Source of the DNA: Glandiceps talaboti
Taxonomy: Eukaryota > Hemichordata > Enteropneusta > Spengelidae
Length of the DNA stretch: 64,000 nucleotides
Assembly (NCBI RefSeq): GCF_964340395.1
Contig: NC_135549.1
Location: 34,391,832-34,455,831 of the forward strand
Direction of reading: 5' to 3'
Positions 63,541 through 64,000 of this stretch are shown piece by piece. Numbering within the stretch: the stretch's first letter is position 1; every line of letters begins with the position of its first letter. Position numbers and translations under genes: made by a program. The notes below the pieces were generated by a model. That model was given only the letters and a program-made list of their open reading frames with translations, did no database searches and was not told the origin of the DNA.

Positions 63541-64000
63541 AGACCCACATAATCGAATGTTACATCGCTTATCCATCATGATCATGTCATATATTCAACT
63601 GAAGTTTATGTACTACGTGTGCATATATATATATAATTTACACTGCCAAGAAAGGAAAGTTGAACTTTGTTCATAGCAAAAGGTATGTAGAGCTGATGAC
63701 TTCGATAACGTACATGTTTGTAAATGTCAGCGCAACTGAAAAGGACAAGAATATGTCAAGATGGGGTTGTATTTTCAAGCTGAGTAATTTGTATTAAATC
63801 GTAATTTCACACAGTATATCTTTATTTCTGTGTTATGCTGTCATTATTGCTAACGGTTGCAGGCTTTTACATGTAATATTTAACAGAAAACTAGCGAAGG
63901 CCAGTAATTTTCTTCACATTCCCGCACACCAGTTTGTTTATGTATGTACATATAGCACCCTCCTTGCGCGTGACATGTTATAATGTAGTCGGCTCGGTCG
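63541..64000. repeat. 637-bp-period direct duplication, copy 2 (runs off the window)
   Basis: Starts at 'agacccacataatcgaatg' and continues to the last base. The near-identity suggests a very recent tandem duplication or an assembly artefact from two haplotypes. Confidence 0.95.

Overview
The window is AT-rich metazoan nuclear DNA, probably from a marine invertebrate (lophotrochozoan or invertebrate deuterostome; I cannot decide which). The grounds are GT-AG spliced exons, a secreted EGF plus thrombospondin-1 protein, a lysosomal-type collagen-glycan glucosidase gene, a Tx1/L1-like LINE, a tRNA-derived SINE, foldback elements and very long minisatellites. Genes are sparse and most of the sequence is repeats or introns.

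Layout. 0-9 kb (minus strand): two 5' coding exons of a protein-glucosylgalactosylhydroxylysine glucosidase gene (PGGHG/ATHL1-like), separated by a 7.2 kb intron. The intron holds a 1.65 kb terminal-inverted-repeat transposon, a foldback element, a 68-bp tandem repeat and a small first exon of an unidentified gene. 14.3-21.1 kb (plus strand): a small unidentified two-exon gene whose intron contains an A/T-microsatellite-flanked palindrome carrying a hammerhead-ribozyme core, and a SINE. 22.6-31.2 kb (minus strand): small exons of unidentified gene(s), diverged ~1.1 kb direct repeats, and between them a 3.5 kb, 51-bp-unit minisatellite. 33.3-35 kb: ~165-bp tandem repeats carrying a recurrent ATTTGCAT octamer. 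36-39 kb: LINE tails and dispersed repeats. 40.1-41.9 kb (plus strand): the one long intact gene, an intronless 597-residue secreted or surface protein. 42.3-52.5 kb: a 10.1 kb minisatellite of about 207 units of 49 bp with higher-order repeats. 52.7-56.9 kb: a decayed, very AT-rich virus-like or self-replicating element with family-B DNA polymerase, SF1 helicase and HNH nuclease motifs in one broken reading region, a divergent small gene on the other strand, and hairpin repeats beside it. 57.1-60.7 kb: a 5'-truncated Tx1/L1-like LINE. 60.7-64 kb: long AT and GATA microsatellites, a second hammerhead-bearing inverted repeat, and a 637-bp-period duplication at the window end.

The two most interesting signals are (i) the polymerase-helicase-HNH element with its divergent gene and hairpin repeats, and (ii) two related loci carrying hammerhead ribozyme cores inside inverted repeats embedded in (TA)n, which fits Penelope-like or retrozyme-type elements. 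All functional names rest on motifs read by eye; no database search was run.
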